Shown: positions 37,842 to 50,355, counted from the stretch's first letter. The stretch is 64,000 nucleotides of DNA from Streptomyces sp. WAC08241 (GCA_007858575.1 CP042279.1:5644501-5708500); one strand, 5' to 3'. The notes: a model not told the origin generated them from the sequence alone. Numbers and translations are program-made.

Positions 37842-38502
37842 CTATGTGGTCATGTATGCGCGGGTGTCGAAGGCGTCGAGTTCCTTCCAGATCGGTTCGG
37901 CACGCCGCTCAAGCTCCTGCATGATCTCTTCGGGATTGCGATCGGTCGCTCAGCCAGGCGGCGTACCACCGCTCCTGAGTAAATGGCGAGGGCTACGATG
38001 AAGTCCATCGAGGTGTGGAACCCGTACTTCTCGTCGATCTCGAACAGCACCTCATCCATGCCGGGCCTGGCACCCGGTTCGAAGATCGGGCGCACCATGG
38101 CGGGAATGTAGCCCCAGACGACGTCTCCGTCCTTCATGGTCTGGTTGGTGGCCATGTTGACGGCGTGATGCGCAGAGAACTGCTGGAGGAGTTCCACGGG
38201 GCTCAGTGGACTGTGCTCGGAGAACATGATGGTGGCCTCGCCGGCTGTGCAGGCGAGATCCATGACAAGGCGTTGCAGGCCCTCATGCTGGAACTGATTG
38301 TGACAGTCGCTGAGCACGGCGATCTCAGGGCCTGCCCGCGAGGCCGGCCTTCGCGCGGCGTCTCGACCATGCTTGCTCGAATCATCGGCATGACGTATCC
38401 GGTGGGCCTTCTGAAGGACATTCCGGCGGTCGGCAGGGCCACGATGCTTTCCTGTCTCGGGAGTCGGGGGCGGCGTGGCTTGTTGGGTTTCGTTCGGCCC
38501 AT
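37842..38502 (-). CDS. Hypothetical protein in low-GC block
   Basis: About 219 residues after two frameshifts (near 38330 and 37945): MGRTKPNKPRRPRLPRQESI, then PEIAVLSDCHNQFQHEGLQR, LACTAGEATIMFSEHSPLSP, EIDEKYGFHTSMDFIVALAI and an acidic helical end RRAEPIWKELDAFDTRAYMT. ATG 38502 with AAGGAGG 9 nt upstream is a very good start. Base composition is clearly lower in GC than the flanks. No family recognised. Confidence 0.6.
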
Positions 38503-38638
38503 CGACACAGCCCTCCTTGCTGGTGGTGTTGACCAAATAACGAGGGAGTGATTCTGCGGTCGCTCGGCCAACCGAGCGACCGCTCGATCTATCGGCACGC
38601 TGCACTGTCTGTTCCGACTAGTCCTTGGGGCAGTGGTA

Positions 38639-38827
38639 TCAGGCGGCAGCGGTGGCGTCGGTGGGTGACGACGCTTCGCCCTGGTCGGCTGTCTGGGCAG
38701 GCTTGATGACAGGGGCACGCTTGGGCTGGAGCGACCAGCCGTACTTGATCGCCTTACGCGTGCGGTCGGAGAGCCAGCCGTGCTGCTCTTCGAGGTCACT
38801 GCGGCTGATATGGGCGACAGCCAGCAT
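38639..38827 (-). CDS. Small hypothetical protein
   Basis: 62 residues: AVAHISRSDLEEQHGWLSDR, TRKAIKYGWSLQPKRAP and a low-complexity tail. Its ATG 38827 lies 1 bp after the stop of the preceding gene. It may equally be a frameshifted tail of that gene, as they share style and spacing. Confidence 0.45.
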   Translation of the reverse strand: MLAVAHISRSDLEEQHGWLSDRTRKAIKYGWSLQPKRAPVIKPAQTADQGEASSPTDATAAA

Positions 38828-38828
38828 G

Positions 38829-39266
38829 TTAGCGATGAGCGTGGTCCTCTGCGTAGTACTCGGAGCGGGTTAGCGTCGCTTTGGCTCCGCGGTATGCCTC
38901 ATGCGCCTCGTAGTTTGAGTCTGGACACTTTTCGCCACGGGCCGCAGCGACCTGCGCTGCTGTCCAGGTGCCCGTAGTGATCCAGTCCAGCTCTTTCTGT
39001 GACGCGTCGATCCAGCTCGCTACTCGGGAGCGGTCGATCCCCTCGGCAAGGGCGTAGGTGGCGAGAATGCCCTGAACGGACTCCAACTGGAACCGCAACT
39101 GGTCGACAGTGATCAACTGACCGAAAAGCCATTCCTCCCGTTCACCGATGCTCTTGACGGAGGAGGAGAGGACATCGAAGAGTCGAGCGGAGAGGGCGTT
39201 GAGTTCGCTCTGCACGAGTGTCTTGATGCCGTCCGGGACGGCCTGGCTGTCTGCCCGTGCAGTCAT
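38829..39266 (-). CDS. Hypothetical helical protein
   Basis: Complete 145 residues from ATG 39266: ALSARLFDVLSSSVKSIGER, QLITVDQLRFQLESVQGILA, SWIDASQKELDWITTGTWTA. All-alpha by eye and soluble. First gene of a minus-strand group (39266 to 37842) of unknown function with GC content below that of the neighbours. Confidence 0.6.
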   Translation of the reverse strand: MTARADSQAVPDGIKTLVQSELNALSARLFDVLSSSVKSIGEREEWLFGQLITVDQLRFQLESVQGILATYALAEGIDRSRVASWIDASQKELDWITTGTWTAAQVAAARGEKCPDSNYEAHEAYRGAKATLTRSEYYAEDHAHR

Positions 39267-39488
39267 GATTTCCTACCGTCGAAGCTGTCGAGTGTCCTCC
39301 TTAACGAGAGTGGTATGCCTGAGGGTCGGCTCACGACGGGGCTCAGCCGATCGGGTGACTGCAGACACGAGGCCAGTGTGGGCGGCGAAGGAACGCTTGA
39401 GGCTTCACGGAAGCCCTTTGTTCCACCTTGGCGCAATATGGGGGTATCAACGGAACTGCGGAAGCTGAGGCACGGCAGGAGGTGAACG

Positions 39489-40026
39489 ATGGAGGCGGCA
39501 AGCGAGCTGATCAGGGGCGTCATGGTGAGACGACTCTCCGACGGTGACTCGGTGGAGCAGTTGACGTCCCTGCTGCATCGCTCATACGCCGGTCACGCTG
39601 CGGCTGGTCGGCTGTTCTTCGCCCTCGTATCAGTCGGTGGAGGACACCGCGCACCGCGCAGGGCAGGGCGAGTGCTGGCTCGCCTTCCGGGGAGATGAGC
39701 TGGTGGGATCGGTGACCGTGGTGGCTCCGTACGCGGCGCCGGAGGCATATCCGGCCCCAGTGGGTGCCGGGACGTTCTGGCAGTTGGCGGTCGATCCGGA
39801 ATGTCGCGGGACGGGGCTCGGGCAGCGACTTCTGGCCTTGGCGGAGGCACGCATCGTCGCACTCGGTTCTGCACAGGCTGTGATCGACACGTCGACCGAG
39901 GCGGTCGACCTGGTCGGCTGGTATCGCCGGCGGGGCTACGCGCCGGTTGGGTCCTGGCGGTGGGGTGTGACGAACTACGAGAGCGTGGTGCTCCTGAAGG
40001 AGCTGGGGCGGGCCGGACGCGGTTGA
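39489..40026 (+). CDS. GNAT family N-acetyltransferase
   Basis: About 178 residues; AGGAGG lies about 6 nt before ATG 39489. After one frameshift near 39627: GECWLAFRGDELVGSVTVV, the acetyl-CoA loop QLAVDPECRGTGLGQRLLAL (R-x-x-G-x-G/A) and LVGWYRRRGYAPVG. Transfers acetyl from acetyl-CoA to an amine; substrate unknown. Confidence 0.8.
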
Positions 40027-40030
40027 TGTT

Positions 40031-40067
40031 GGATGGCCGGTGCTGCCTGCGGCGGCACCGGCCATCC
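40031..40067. terminator. Bidirectional terminator
   Basis: Perfect 13-bp stem ggatggccggtgc (40031-40043) / gcaccggccatcc (40055-40067) between the convergent GNAT and alaS genes. Confidence 0.7.
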
Positions 40068-40072
40068 GGGCG

Positions 40073-42723
<2,651 letters not shown>

Positions 42724-42809
42724 GGTGGTGTGGCCCTCACGGAAGAGTCGTGGAGAGATGGGGGTCGATCACACGCCGAGCCGGGCCGAGAACAGGGACT
42801 GAGAGGTTC

Positions 42810-42860
42810 TCAGCTCTCCAGCTCGACGCAGATAGCTCGCGCCCCCACGGTGTAGACCAT
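42810..42860 (-). other. Possible 16-residue leader peptide upstream of alaS
   Basis: ATG 42860 to TGA 42810: MVYTVGARAICVELES. It ends about 90 bp before alaS, next to a small hairpin (ctgaga / tctcag at 42799-42813). It contains two Ala codons. Leader-type attenuation of a synthetase gene is conceivable, but there is no strong ribosome binding site. Confidence 0.25.
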
Positions 42861-42965
42861 GACTCCAGATCCGTTGCTTGAGGTGGCGCAGCCGACACCG
42901 GACACAACGGTCCGCTGCGACTGCACCACCCAGCGTAGCGGCCTTGGGGTCAAGATCGCTTGGCT

Positions 42966-43619
42966 TTATGCGCTCTGTCGCCCCGTGCCCATCAGGGAGA
43001 GGAGCGTCCCGGCGAGGTCTTCGGCGTCGGGGAGCACGACGACGGCTCCGGCTCGGGTAAGCGTGGAGGGGCGGAGAACCCCAGCCGGAGCCGATCGGTG
43101 TCACGCCCGCTGCCCCGGCCGCGTGCATGTCGGACTCCATGTCACCGACGAACACGGCGTCGCCGGGTGACACACCGAGCTTGTCGAGGGCGAGCAGGAG
43201 TCCGTCCGGCGCGGGCTTCGGTGCCGCGTCCTCGCAACAGACGACAATGTTGATCAGATCGAGGACGGTGGGTGGCAGGAGCCCCAGTGGACCCGCTGGC
43301 GGCTTCTCAGGGTCACGATGCCGGTGGCGACGCCGGCGGTGCGGAGCGCGGAAAGCGTGTCGGCGACGAACGGGAACACCTCGGCGGTGAGGGTGGCGGT
43401 GGCCGTCGCCGCGTCCCAGCAGTCCTGACTGATCACTCCGGTGTGTCCGAGTTCGGCGAGTACGTGTTCACGTGGCGTGATCGCGGCCCAGGTCGGCAGG
43501 TCGGCGACGGTGACGCGTCGGCCGAGCGCGGAGGTCGCGAAGCCGGCCAGGGTGGCGAGTTGGGCGTGTCGGCTGTCGACGAGGACGCCGTCGAGATCGA
43601 ACAGCACGGCCTGTTTCAC
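42966..43619 (-). CDS. HAD superfamily hydrolase
   Basis: About 218 residues. Motif I AVLFDLDGVLVDS (nucleophile Asp), cap with LATLAGFATSALGRRVTVAD, motif II TGIVTL, motif IV GDAVFVGDMESDMHAAGAAG. Phosphatase of the phosphoglycolate-phosphatase-like type; substrate unknown. Start GTG 43619 overlaps the phosphoribosyltransferase stop (GTGA). Frameshifts near 43280 and 43070. Confidence 0.8.
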
Positions 43620-44167
43620 GTGGAACCACCCCTCGGGGTGCTTCCGGCAGGTCGGCCTCGGTGAGCAGGGCATGGAGGGCGACGTTGTGTTCGGCCAGCA
43701 GCGTTCGCCCGCCGAGCGGACGCTCGAGGACGCAGAGCGCGTCGCTGACCGGCGCACCCGCGATCCGCAGGATGCGGGCCATGGCGAGCAGTTGTCCGCC
43801 GGAGCGCACCACGTCGTCGACGAGGACGGTCCGACGGCCGGTGAAGGCGGCGCCTTCGATCTGCCGACGGGAGCCGTACCCCTTCGGCCGGCGGCGCAGG
43901 AAGACGGCGGGCAGGCCGGTGGCGGCGGACAGGGCGACGACGAGGGGACGCCGCCGAGTTCGATGCCGGCGAGGAGCCGGGTGTCTCCGGGGACGAGGGG
44001 GACCATGGCGGCGGCGGTGTCGCGCAGCAGCTCGGGATCGGCGGCCAGGCGGTACTCGTCGAAGTAGCGGTCGAGCCTCGCGCCGTCGGCGAGGTGGAAG
44101 GGGCGGTGACGAGGGCGGTCTCGGCGAGCCGGACGGTGAGGTCGGGCAGGCGCGTGCTGGTGGTCAT
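43616..44167 (-). CDS. Phosphoribosyltransferase (type I, orotate-PRT-like)
   Basis: About 184 residues after one or two frameshifts near 43945: FHLADGARLDRYFDEYRLAA as in orotate phosphoribosyltransferases, LLAGIELGGVPL, then the PRPP-binding motif TVLVDDVVRSGGQLLAMARI. It transfers ribose-5-phosphate from PRPP to a base, or acts in reverse. ATG 44167 overlaps the LOG gene stop (ATGA). Confidence 0.75.
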   Translation of the reverse strand: MTTSTRLPDLTVRLAETALVTAPSTSPTARGSTATSTSTAWPPIPSCCATPPPPWSPSSPETPGSSPASNSAASPRRRPVRRHRPARRLPAPPAEGVRLPSADRRRRLHRPSDRPRRRRGALRRTTARHGPHPADRGCAGQRRALRPRASARRANAAGRTQRRPPCPAHRGRPAGSTPRGGST

Positions 44168-44771
44168 GCTCCTCCGATCGGTGCCGTCTCAACCAAGTCG
44201 AGAGCGACGAGGCGGTCGCGGAAGTCTTCGGCGGACTCGGCGGTGCCGAGGAAGCCGAGGGCCGGGTCGGGGTCTCGTACAGCCACTCCTCCTCGCGCAG
44301 GAGGGTGAGCAGGCGCCGCGCGGAGGCCCCGGCGAGGAAGACCGGTACGGGCCGGACGGTGGTCGCGTAGTACATGGCGGCGGTCAGCTCGTGGAGGGTG
44401 CCGACGCCTCCGCCCATGGCGACGACGAGGTCGGCGTGGTCCAGGTAGTGGTTGAGCCGGGCGCCGAGGTCGGGGAGGTGGACGGACGTGGTGGTGTACG
44501 GGTTGAACGCGCCCCACTCGTCGTGCTTGCCGATCAGGGTCACTGCGGTGACCAGGGCTCCTTCGGACGACGCACCACGCGCGGCAGCTTCCATCAGGCC
44601 GTTGTAGCCGCCGTGCAGGAGCTGGTAGCCCGCTCCTGCCAAGGCGCGGCCGATCTCCTCGGCCAGCCTCTCCTCGTCGTCGGAGGCGGGGCGGACCCCG
44701 CCGAAGAAGACTGCGGTCAGGCCCTGGCGGGCCCGGTCGGCGGCCGGACCCGCCAGGTGGAGCGCGTTCAC
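44164..44771 (-). CDS. LOG-family (cytokinin riboside 5'-monophosphate phosphoribohydrolase-like) protein
   Basis: About 202 residues from GTG 44771: TAVFFGGVRPASDDEERLAE, LLHGGYNGLMEAAARGASS, and AMGGGVGTLHELTAAMYYAT in place of the usual PGGxGTxxE motif of LOG nucleotide phosphoribohydrolases; the Glu and GxGT are kept but the Pro is replaced. LOG proteins split nucleotide monophosphates to base and ribose-5-phosphate. Beside a phosphoribosyltransferase this suggests nucleotide base exchange. One frameshift near 44275. Confidence 0.75.
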
Positions 44772-45639
44772 AGCAGCTCCAGGTAGGTGCGGTACGCGGT
44801 GATGGCGTCCTCCAGGCCGCGCAGGGCTTCGGGGCAGGCCCGCTCGACCAGGGCGAGCGTGCGCTCGACGGCCGCGTCGACGTCGGCGGCGAGGGGAACG
44901 GCCGGTGCGCCGATCGCCGCCTCCAGGTCGCCGAGGCAGGCCCGGCCGATCGGGGTGACGGCGATCTCCTCGCGCAACTGGTACCAACCCCAGAACCGCG
45001 AGGCGGGCGCCAGGGCGGCCTTGATCAGGTCCTTCGTCGCGATGTGGAGGCGATGCCACTCGGAGTACGCGACGAACCGCTGGCCGCGCCTGATGCGCTT
45101 GTGCAGCAGGACTGCCAGTACCAGGTGCTCGATAAGCAACTCGGTGCAGCTACGGGGCCGGGCGAGGAACTCGGCCGCGAACCGCTCGGCGACCGCCGTT
45201 CCCTCGGCCGGGACGAGCGCCGGCTCGCGGTCGAGGAGTAATGCGGTGGCGACTGTCGCCCGTAGGTGTGGGACGCGCGACGCGGGCACCAGGTAGAGGT
45301 CGATCTGGTGTAGGCGCCCCTCGTCCGGGACGAGGAAGACCATGCCGACGCCGCCGAGGTCGGCGACGATCGTGTCGCGCCACCCGGGCAGCAGGGCGCC
45401 GGCCTCGGTGGACATCAGGTCGTCCAGGCTCTCGACGAACGCGGGCAGGTCGGCGTCCTGGACGCCGACGACGAAGTCGACGTCCGAGAGGCGGTCGGCC
45501 GTTCCGTGGCCAGCGACCCCCGCACCATCAGGTGCGTGACGGCCGGCGAGGTGGCCAGGATGTCGGCGAGCCGGGACAGTAGCGGGAGCTGGGACGGGCG
45601 GTTGGCGAAGGTGAGTTCCGCCAGGTGCAGGGTGGGCAC
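44768..45639 (-). CDS. Nucleotidyltransferase-fold protein
   Basis: About 290 residues after one frameshift near 45500. TFANRPSQLPLLSRLADILA, then the pol-beta motif MVRGSLATGTADRLSDVDFV (GS-x9-DxD), followed by a helical C-terminal part (ELLIEHLVLAVLLHKRIRRG, ITAYRTYLELL) as in aminoglycoside or MNT-type nucleotidyltransferases. It would move an NMP to a small molecule, RNA or protein. GTG 45639 has GGAGG 7 nt upstream; the end overlaps the LOG gene (GTGA). Confidence 0.7.
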
Positions 45640-45680
45640 GTGCGTCCTCCGATCGGATGTCGGTGTGTGAGCCGTGGCGG

Positions 45681-46510
45681 TCATGCTGTGAGGGCGAGGA
45701 GGCGGCGCTTGGCCGACGTCCAGCGCGTGGCGGCCTCCTCGTCGCCGAGCGAGGTGTGCAGCTCGGCGATCAGGTCGTAGACCGTCCCCTCCGGCAGGGC
45801 GTAGGTGTAGAAGAGCCGCAGCAGCATCCGCTCGGCCGCGTCCGTGTAGCCGAGACCGGCCATGCCGCGGGCCGCCTGGAGTCGCTCGGCGAGCACCGAC
45901 GGGTCGGCCGGAGGCAGCGGCTCGGCCGATTCGGGCTGGAGCGTGGGCCGGCGGGCGAGGCGCCGGTAGGCGTCGTCGGCGTACACGTCGGCGATCAGGT
46001 GGATCCGGGCCGGTCCGAGCAGGTTGCACACCCCGTGGGCGTACGTCGGCGTCAGCCGCCAGATCCGCCCGCCGGTCATGTGCACCTTGACCCCGCCGGT
46101 GACGAGGAACGCCGACGTGTTGGTGTGCAGGGGATGTGCAGCCGGTGCCGCTCGATCTGGTCGAGCTCGTCGTAGTCGCGGTGCTCCCACAGGAAGGCGT
46201 TGGCCTCCAGCCGGGCGAGCCGGACCCACATGTAGTCCAGGCCGAGTTCGGCCAGCAGGGCAGCGGTGGCCGGCATCTGCGACAGCAGGTCGGTCGGCCT
46301 GGCCGCGCAGTCGCCGATCGTCACGTCGGCGGCGTCGCCGGACGCGTTCATCAGCGATGTCGTCAACCAGCCTCCCGACTGGTAGGCGCCGTACTCGGCC
46401 TTCCAGGGCGCCCGGGCCGTCAGGGCCTCGTGGCGCATCCGCTCCAACTGAACGGAGTCGACGGCGTCGAGCTGGGCGATCTGCCCGGCAAGGGCGGTCA
46501 AGGTGTCCAT
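45681..46510 (-). CDS. Aspartyl/asparaginyl beta-hydroxylase-like Fe(II)/2-oxoglutarate protein
   Basis: About 276 residues, one frameshift near 46130. The core reads MWVRLARLEANAFLWEHRDY, HRLHIPLHTNTSAFLVTGG, RIWRLTPTYAHGVCNLLG; the HxD and distal His fit a double-stranded beta-helix hydroxylase of the Asp/Asn-hydroxylase family (HRD...H). The C-terminal part is helical. First gene of the minus-strand operon that ends with alaS. It could hydroxylate a peptide or amino acid product. Confidence 0.7.
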
Positions 46511-46872
46511 CGGTTCTCTCGTCGCCCGCCCGCCCGTGAACGGGCCGGCGGGCACGTGGTGCTGGATGGGGTGATCGGGCGGAGTCGCCGAGGCGGCCCG
46601 CAATCTCACGCTTCGTCGCCGGAAGTGCACGCACGGCGAAGTGGCGTTCAGCATGAGGGGGACGGCAGGGCATGGATACGACGTCACCACCGTCACGGAT
46701 CCGTCATCGCCGAATGGCCTGCGACCCGGGCGGCGACGCTCTCTGACCGTCACGCGTCATGACTGCCGTCATGGTTGCCGTCATCTTCGTCGGCGAGCCA
46801 CCGAAGGGGTTTTCCGTCGATCGGACAGGGCTATCGTCGGGTGGAGACGAACGGGTACGGAGAGGATCTGCC
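46511..46872. other. Divergent promoter region
   Basis: About 360 bases between the hydroxylase operon and the TPR regulator gene. It must hold both promoters. I see no gene or clear operator; the segment 46740-46800 (cgtcatgactgccgtcatggttgccgtcat) has a cgtcatg repeat occurring two to three times. Confidence 0.4.
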
Positions 46873-48317
46873 GTGGCTGAAACTCCCACGCTCTTAAGGG
46901 CCTTGACGCTCCGGCGGCACTGGCAGGTCTACGAGACCTTCCGCCTCCGGTTCGAAGCGACGGCGACGTCGATCGCCGACGACGAGAACGACGCGCGGCT
47001 CCGGGGCCTGTCGGTCTCGAAGCGGCAGTTCGAGCGCTGGTACGGCGGCGCCGTGAAGACCCGTCCCTACCCCGACCAGTGCAGGGTGCTGGAAGCGATG
47101 TTCGGCGTCGGCGTCGATCTCCTTCTCGCCCCGCGCCGCAGGCAGTCGAACGGACCACGCCTGTGCCCGGATCCCCATCCTCGCTCGTCATCCCGCCGTT
47201 CCGGCCGGCTCCCTGTCCTCCTCCCCACCGAGCAGGCAGCGGCACTGCCTGGCGGCGGTCCGTTCAGCAGCGAGCCCCGCTTCGAGGCGGGCACAACGGA
47301 ATTGGAAAGGCAGGTCGCGATGGCGGCTCGTCGTGCGCTTCGGTTCACCGCGATGGCAGAGGGCAGCAGCATCGGTCCTGAGACCCTGGGACAGATCCAT
47401 GACGAAGTGCGGCGTCTCACCGCCGCGTACCCCAGGCTGGCGTTGCCGACCCTGCTCGGCGACCTGGTCGAGGTGCAGGACCTCACCTTCCGCCTGCTCG
47501 AACACGGCCGGGTCAAGCCCCTGCAGGCCCGTGAGCTGTACCTGCTCGCCGGGATCACGTCCGGCATGCTCGCCAAGGCCAGCCACGACCTGGGCAACCC
47601 GAGCGCCGCGATGATGCAGGCCCGTACCGCCTTCGTCTGCGCCGACAACGCCGACCACCAGGCCATGCGCGCCTGGGTCCGTTCCCTGCAATCGCTCATC
47701 TCCTACTGGGCCGGGCGCCCCGCCGAGGCGGCCGACTACGCCCTCCTCGGCCAGAGCACGGCCGGCGACGTCCACGGCACGACCAGTGTCTGGCTGGCCT
47801 GTCTCTCCGCCCGCGCGCACGCCCTGATCGGTGACGCCGAGGCCACCCGCGTCGCCATCCAGCAGGCCGAGGACGCCCGGGCCGCCGTCGTGCCCGACGA
47901 CCTCGACGCCTTCGGTGGCATCATGACCTTCCCGGAGCCCCGGCAGCTCTACTACGTCGCCGAGGCCACCGTGCACCTCGGCGAGGATCCTGTGCTCGGC
48001 GAGAGCCGTTCCGAGGCCGCCGTCAGCGCTTACCGGAACGCCTCCGAGGACGAGTGGCCTTCGGCGACGAGGCCGGCGCGCAGACCGACCTCGCGCTCGC
48101 ACGCATCGCCCGGGGCGAGATCGAGGGTGCCATCGAGGCCGTATGGCCCGTGCTCGACCTCCCCGTCGAGCAGAGGAACTTCGGCATCACGAGCAGCGCC
48201 CAACGCGTCCACGCCGCACTGCACGCCGACGGGCGGCGGAACACCGGCGCGGCGGCCGACCTGCGCGGGGAGATCGAAGCCTTCACCGCCACCCCGACCT
48301 CCGTCCTCGTCCGATGA
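46873..48317 (+). CDS. TPR-containing transcriptional regulator
   Basis: About 481 residues from GTG 46873 (GGAGAGGA upstream). The N-terminus (LRALTLRRHWQVYETFRLRF, LSVSKRQFERWYGGAVKTRP) is an XRE-like DNA-binding region; the rest is TPR helices (YLLAGITSGMLAKASHDLGN, SLISYWAGRPAEAADYALLG). Such proteins are common cluster-linked regulators in Streptomyces. Divergent from the hydroxylase-alaS operon and thus its likely controller. One frameshift near 48058. Confidence 0.75.
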
Positions 48318-48886
48318 ACCCGCAGATAGGCTCCGCGCCCATGACCCCAGTCCATCTGACCGGCCCCCACCTGGCCCTGCGCGAAGTTGAACCCGAGGAC
48401 GCCGATGCGCTCCTGGCCGTCTACGGCGACCCCGAGGCGACCCGGCACCTCAGCTTCGAACCCCGCACCCCCGAGCAGGTCCGGGCGATCGTCGACCGGT
48501 CCATCACCTCCGCCACGGACAGGCCCAGGACCGAGTACTGCCTCGCCATCACCCGGCGTGGCGAGCACCGGCTGATCGGTTACGCGCGTCTGGCGACCGA
48601 ACCGCAGCAAGCGGCCACGATCGGATTCGCTCTGCACCCGGCCGAATGGGGCAAGGGCCTCGGCACCGAGACCGTCCACCTGCTGTGCGCGCTCGGCTTC
48701 CAGATGCTCGGCCTGCACCGCATCTGGGCGGCCCGCTCGCCCCTCAACGAGGCGTCCGCGCGGACCCTTCTGCGGGCGGGCATGACCGAGGACGGCCGGA
48801 TCCGCGACCACGTCTTCGTCCACGGAGCGTGGCGGGACTCGATCACCTACTCGATCCTGGAGCACGAGTGGGCCCCGATCGAGTAG
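48314..48886 (+). CDS. GNAT family N-acetyltransferase (RimJ/RimL-like)
   Basis: Complete 190 residues. LTGPHLALREVEPEDADALL, IGFALHPAEWGKGLGTETVH (acetyl-CoA loop), LGLHRIWAARSPLNEASART; this is the ribosomal-protein/small-molecule N-acetyltransferase type. ATG 48314 overlaps the regulator stop (ATGA). The last codons form the left arm of a hairpin. Confidence 0.8.
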   Translation: MNPQIGSAPMTPVHLTGPHLALREVEPEDADALLAVYGDPEATRHLSFEPRTPEQVRAIVDRSITSATDRPRTEYCLAITRRGEHRLIGYARLATEPQQAATIGFALHPAEWGKGLGTETVHLLCALGFQMLGLHRIWAARSPLNEASARTLLRAGMTEDGRIRDHVFVHGAWRDSITYSILEHEWAPIE

Positions 48887-48892
48887 GTGATC
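48841..48892. terminator. Hairpin overlapping the GNAT stop codon
   Basis: Perfect 15-bp arms gatcacctactcgat (48841-48855) and atcgagtaggtgatc (48878-48892) with a 22-base loop; the right arm includes the stop codon. Likely terminator or mRNA stabiliser. Confidence 0.5.
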
Positions 48893-49069
48893 GACGCCGA
48901 AGGCCGCCCATCCGCCGCCTCGCCCAACACGGACCGCGAACAAGAGAGGTGAGTCGCTGATCTTGCCGACAAATCCGCGGGTGGGCGGCGCGCAGTGTGG
49001 TCTTCGAGCGAGCCGGACGTGCGCGAGGGGACGCCCGGAGGGGACGGCAACCCTGACAGCTCCGCTCAG

Positions 49070-49277
49070 ACGAAGGCCCTGGTCTCTGACCAGGGCCTTC
49101 GTTCAAGAGCGGATGACGGGAATCGAACCCGCGCTATAAGCTTGGGAATCACCCGGCACTTGGGCCGCAAAGTGCGTCTGAGCTGCAGAAACGCAAATTC
49201 GAGGTCGCCATCTCGTCGTTCCCTCGAACCCCTTGTCGTCCGCTGTTCACCGCCGCTATTGGCACGTTGTGGCACGC
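49070..49277 (-). repeat. tRNA-Gly 3'-half module B (att-like)
   Basis: A perfect 14-bp hairpin (49070-49083 / 49089-49102, loop ctctg), then 49107-49148, read on the minus strand as TTCCCAAGC, GCGCGGGTTCGATTCCCG and TCATCCGCTC of a tRNA-Gly-like 3' half. The spacer and the distal gtccgctgttcaccg and ggcacgttgtggcacgcc follow as in modules C and D. No tRNA 5' half. Confidence 0.75.
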
Positions 49278-49409
49278 CCTTCTCGATGGCGCGAACGCGG
49301 GGAAGCCGTCCGGGAGTGCATGTGATCCAGCGCACATCGCCGGGAGCGACGACTTCGCTGCTCGCCGTCGGTCATACAAGCGAAACCACCGACGGAAGGA
49401 AGGCCCGCC

Positions 49410-50075
49410 ATGACTCATACGCTGACCGCCCCGCACGACATCGTCTCCAGCGCGCCCGCACCGCGCCCGGTGGCACGGTGGACTGTGAGCGGTGGCCTGG
49501 TGGCGGGCCCGCTGTTCCTGGTGACCGGATGTGCCCAGGGCTTTGCGCGGGAGGGCTTCGACTTCACCCGGAACGCGATCAGCCAGCTCGCCCTCGGCGA
49601 GTCGGGATGGATCCAGACGGTGAACTTCCTGCTCGCCGGCGCGCTGTTGCTTGCCGGGGCGGCGGGATTGCGGCAGGTGCTGCGCGGTACGCCGGGCGGG
49701 ACCGGGGCCCGGTCCTGGTCGGCGTGTTCGCTGTCTCCTTCTGGGCCGCTGCGGTCTTCCCGGCCGACGTGGGGCGGGCTTCCCGCCGGCGCCCCCGAGG
49801 CGACCGTGATGAGCGGGCACGGCGCCGTCCACATGTTCGGCGGGATGGTCGGCTATCTCGCCCTGTGCGCGGCGTTCTTCGTCCTGGCCCGTCCGCTCGC
49901 CGCCCGGGGCCTGCGGGTCTGGACCGTCGCCACCCGCCTCGTACCGGTGGTCGTCCTCGCGGGCTTCATGGCCTCGGCCGTCTCCGTCCTGGCCTTCACC
50001 GCCGGTGCGGGACTCGGCCTGCTGTGGCTGACCGCGGTGACGGCCCGGCTGGCCGGCACCCCGGCGAACCGCTAG
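49410..50075 (+). CDS. DUF998 family membrane protein
   Basis: About 221 residues, several transmembrane segments: WTVSGGLVAGPLFLVTGCAQ, FLLAGALLLAGAAGLRQVL, MVGYLALCAAFFVLARPLAA, LVPVVVLAGFMASAVSVLAF. FTRNAISQLALGESGWIQT is the DUF998 signature loop. Two compensating frameshifts near 49710 and 49790 hide one helix. Function unknown. Confidence 0.8.
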   Translation: MTHTLTAPHDIVSSAPAPRPVARWTVSGGLVAGPLFLVTGCAQGFAREGFDFTRNAISQLALGESGWIQTVNFLLAGALLLAGAAGLRQVLRGTPGGTGARSWSACSLSPSGPLRSSRPTWGGLPAGAPEATVMSGHGAVHMFGGMVGYLALCAAFFVLARPLAARGLRVWTVATRLVPVVVLAGFMASAVSVLAFTAGAGLGLLWLTAVTARLAGTPANR

Positions 50076-50142
50076 CGGACCGCCTCTCGCGCAGGAATCA
50101 TCGACACCACCAAGATCATTCAGATGCGAAGCGGGGACACCC

Positions 50143-50355
50143 ATGACCGCCGCGGTGAAGGGCCCTGCCGGCTACTTCCCGTCCATCGAGAAGAAGTACG
50201 GCCGTCCGATCGCCGACTGGAAGGACCTCGTCCGCTCCTCCCCGCCGACCAAGCACATGGAGCTCGTGACCTGGCTCAAGTCCGAGCACGGCCTGGGCCA
50301 CGGCCATGCTAATGCCCTCGTCGCGCACACTCTCGCCGAGAACGGCGGCCGGTGA
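50143..50355 (+). CDS. DUF4287 family protein
   Basis: Complete 70 residues: GYFPSIEKKYGRPIADWKDL, HMELVTWLKSEHGLGHGHAN, ALVAHTL. This is the DUF4287 pattern of a small helical protein of unknown function, often found near DUF5655 or as a stand-alone gene. ATG 50143 follows ggggacaccc. Confidence 0.85.
   Translation: MTAAVKGPAGYFPSIEKKYGRPIADWKDLVRSSPPTKHMELVTWLKSEHGLGHGHANALVAHTLAENGGR

Noticed and set aside
42724..42965. A T-box riboswitch before the accessory alaS
   Set aside because: The T-box consensus sequence (TGGnACCGCG type) is not present in the leader.
49107..49148. Functional tRNA genes at 37.6, 49.1, 52.3 and 62.1 kb
   Set aside because: Only anticodon loop, T arm and acceptor 3' strand are present. 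The 5' acceptor strand and D arm are absent in every copy, so none can fold as a tRNA.
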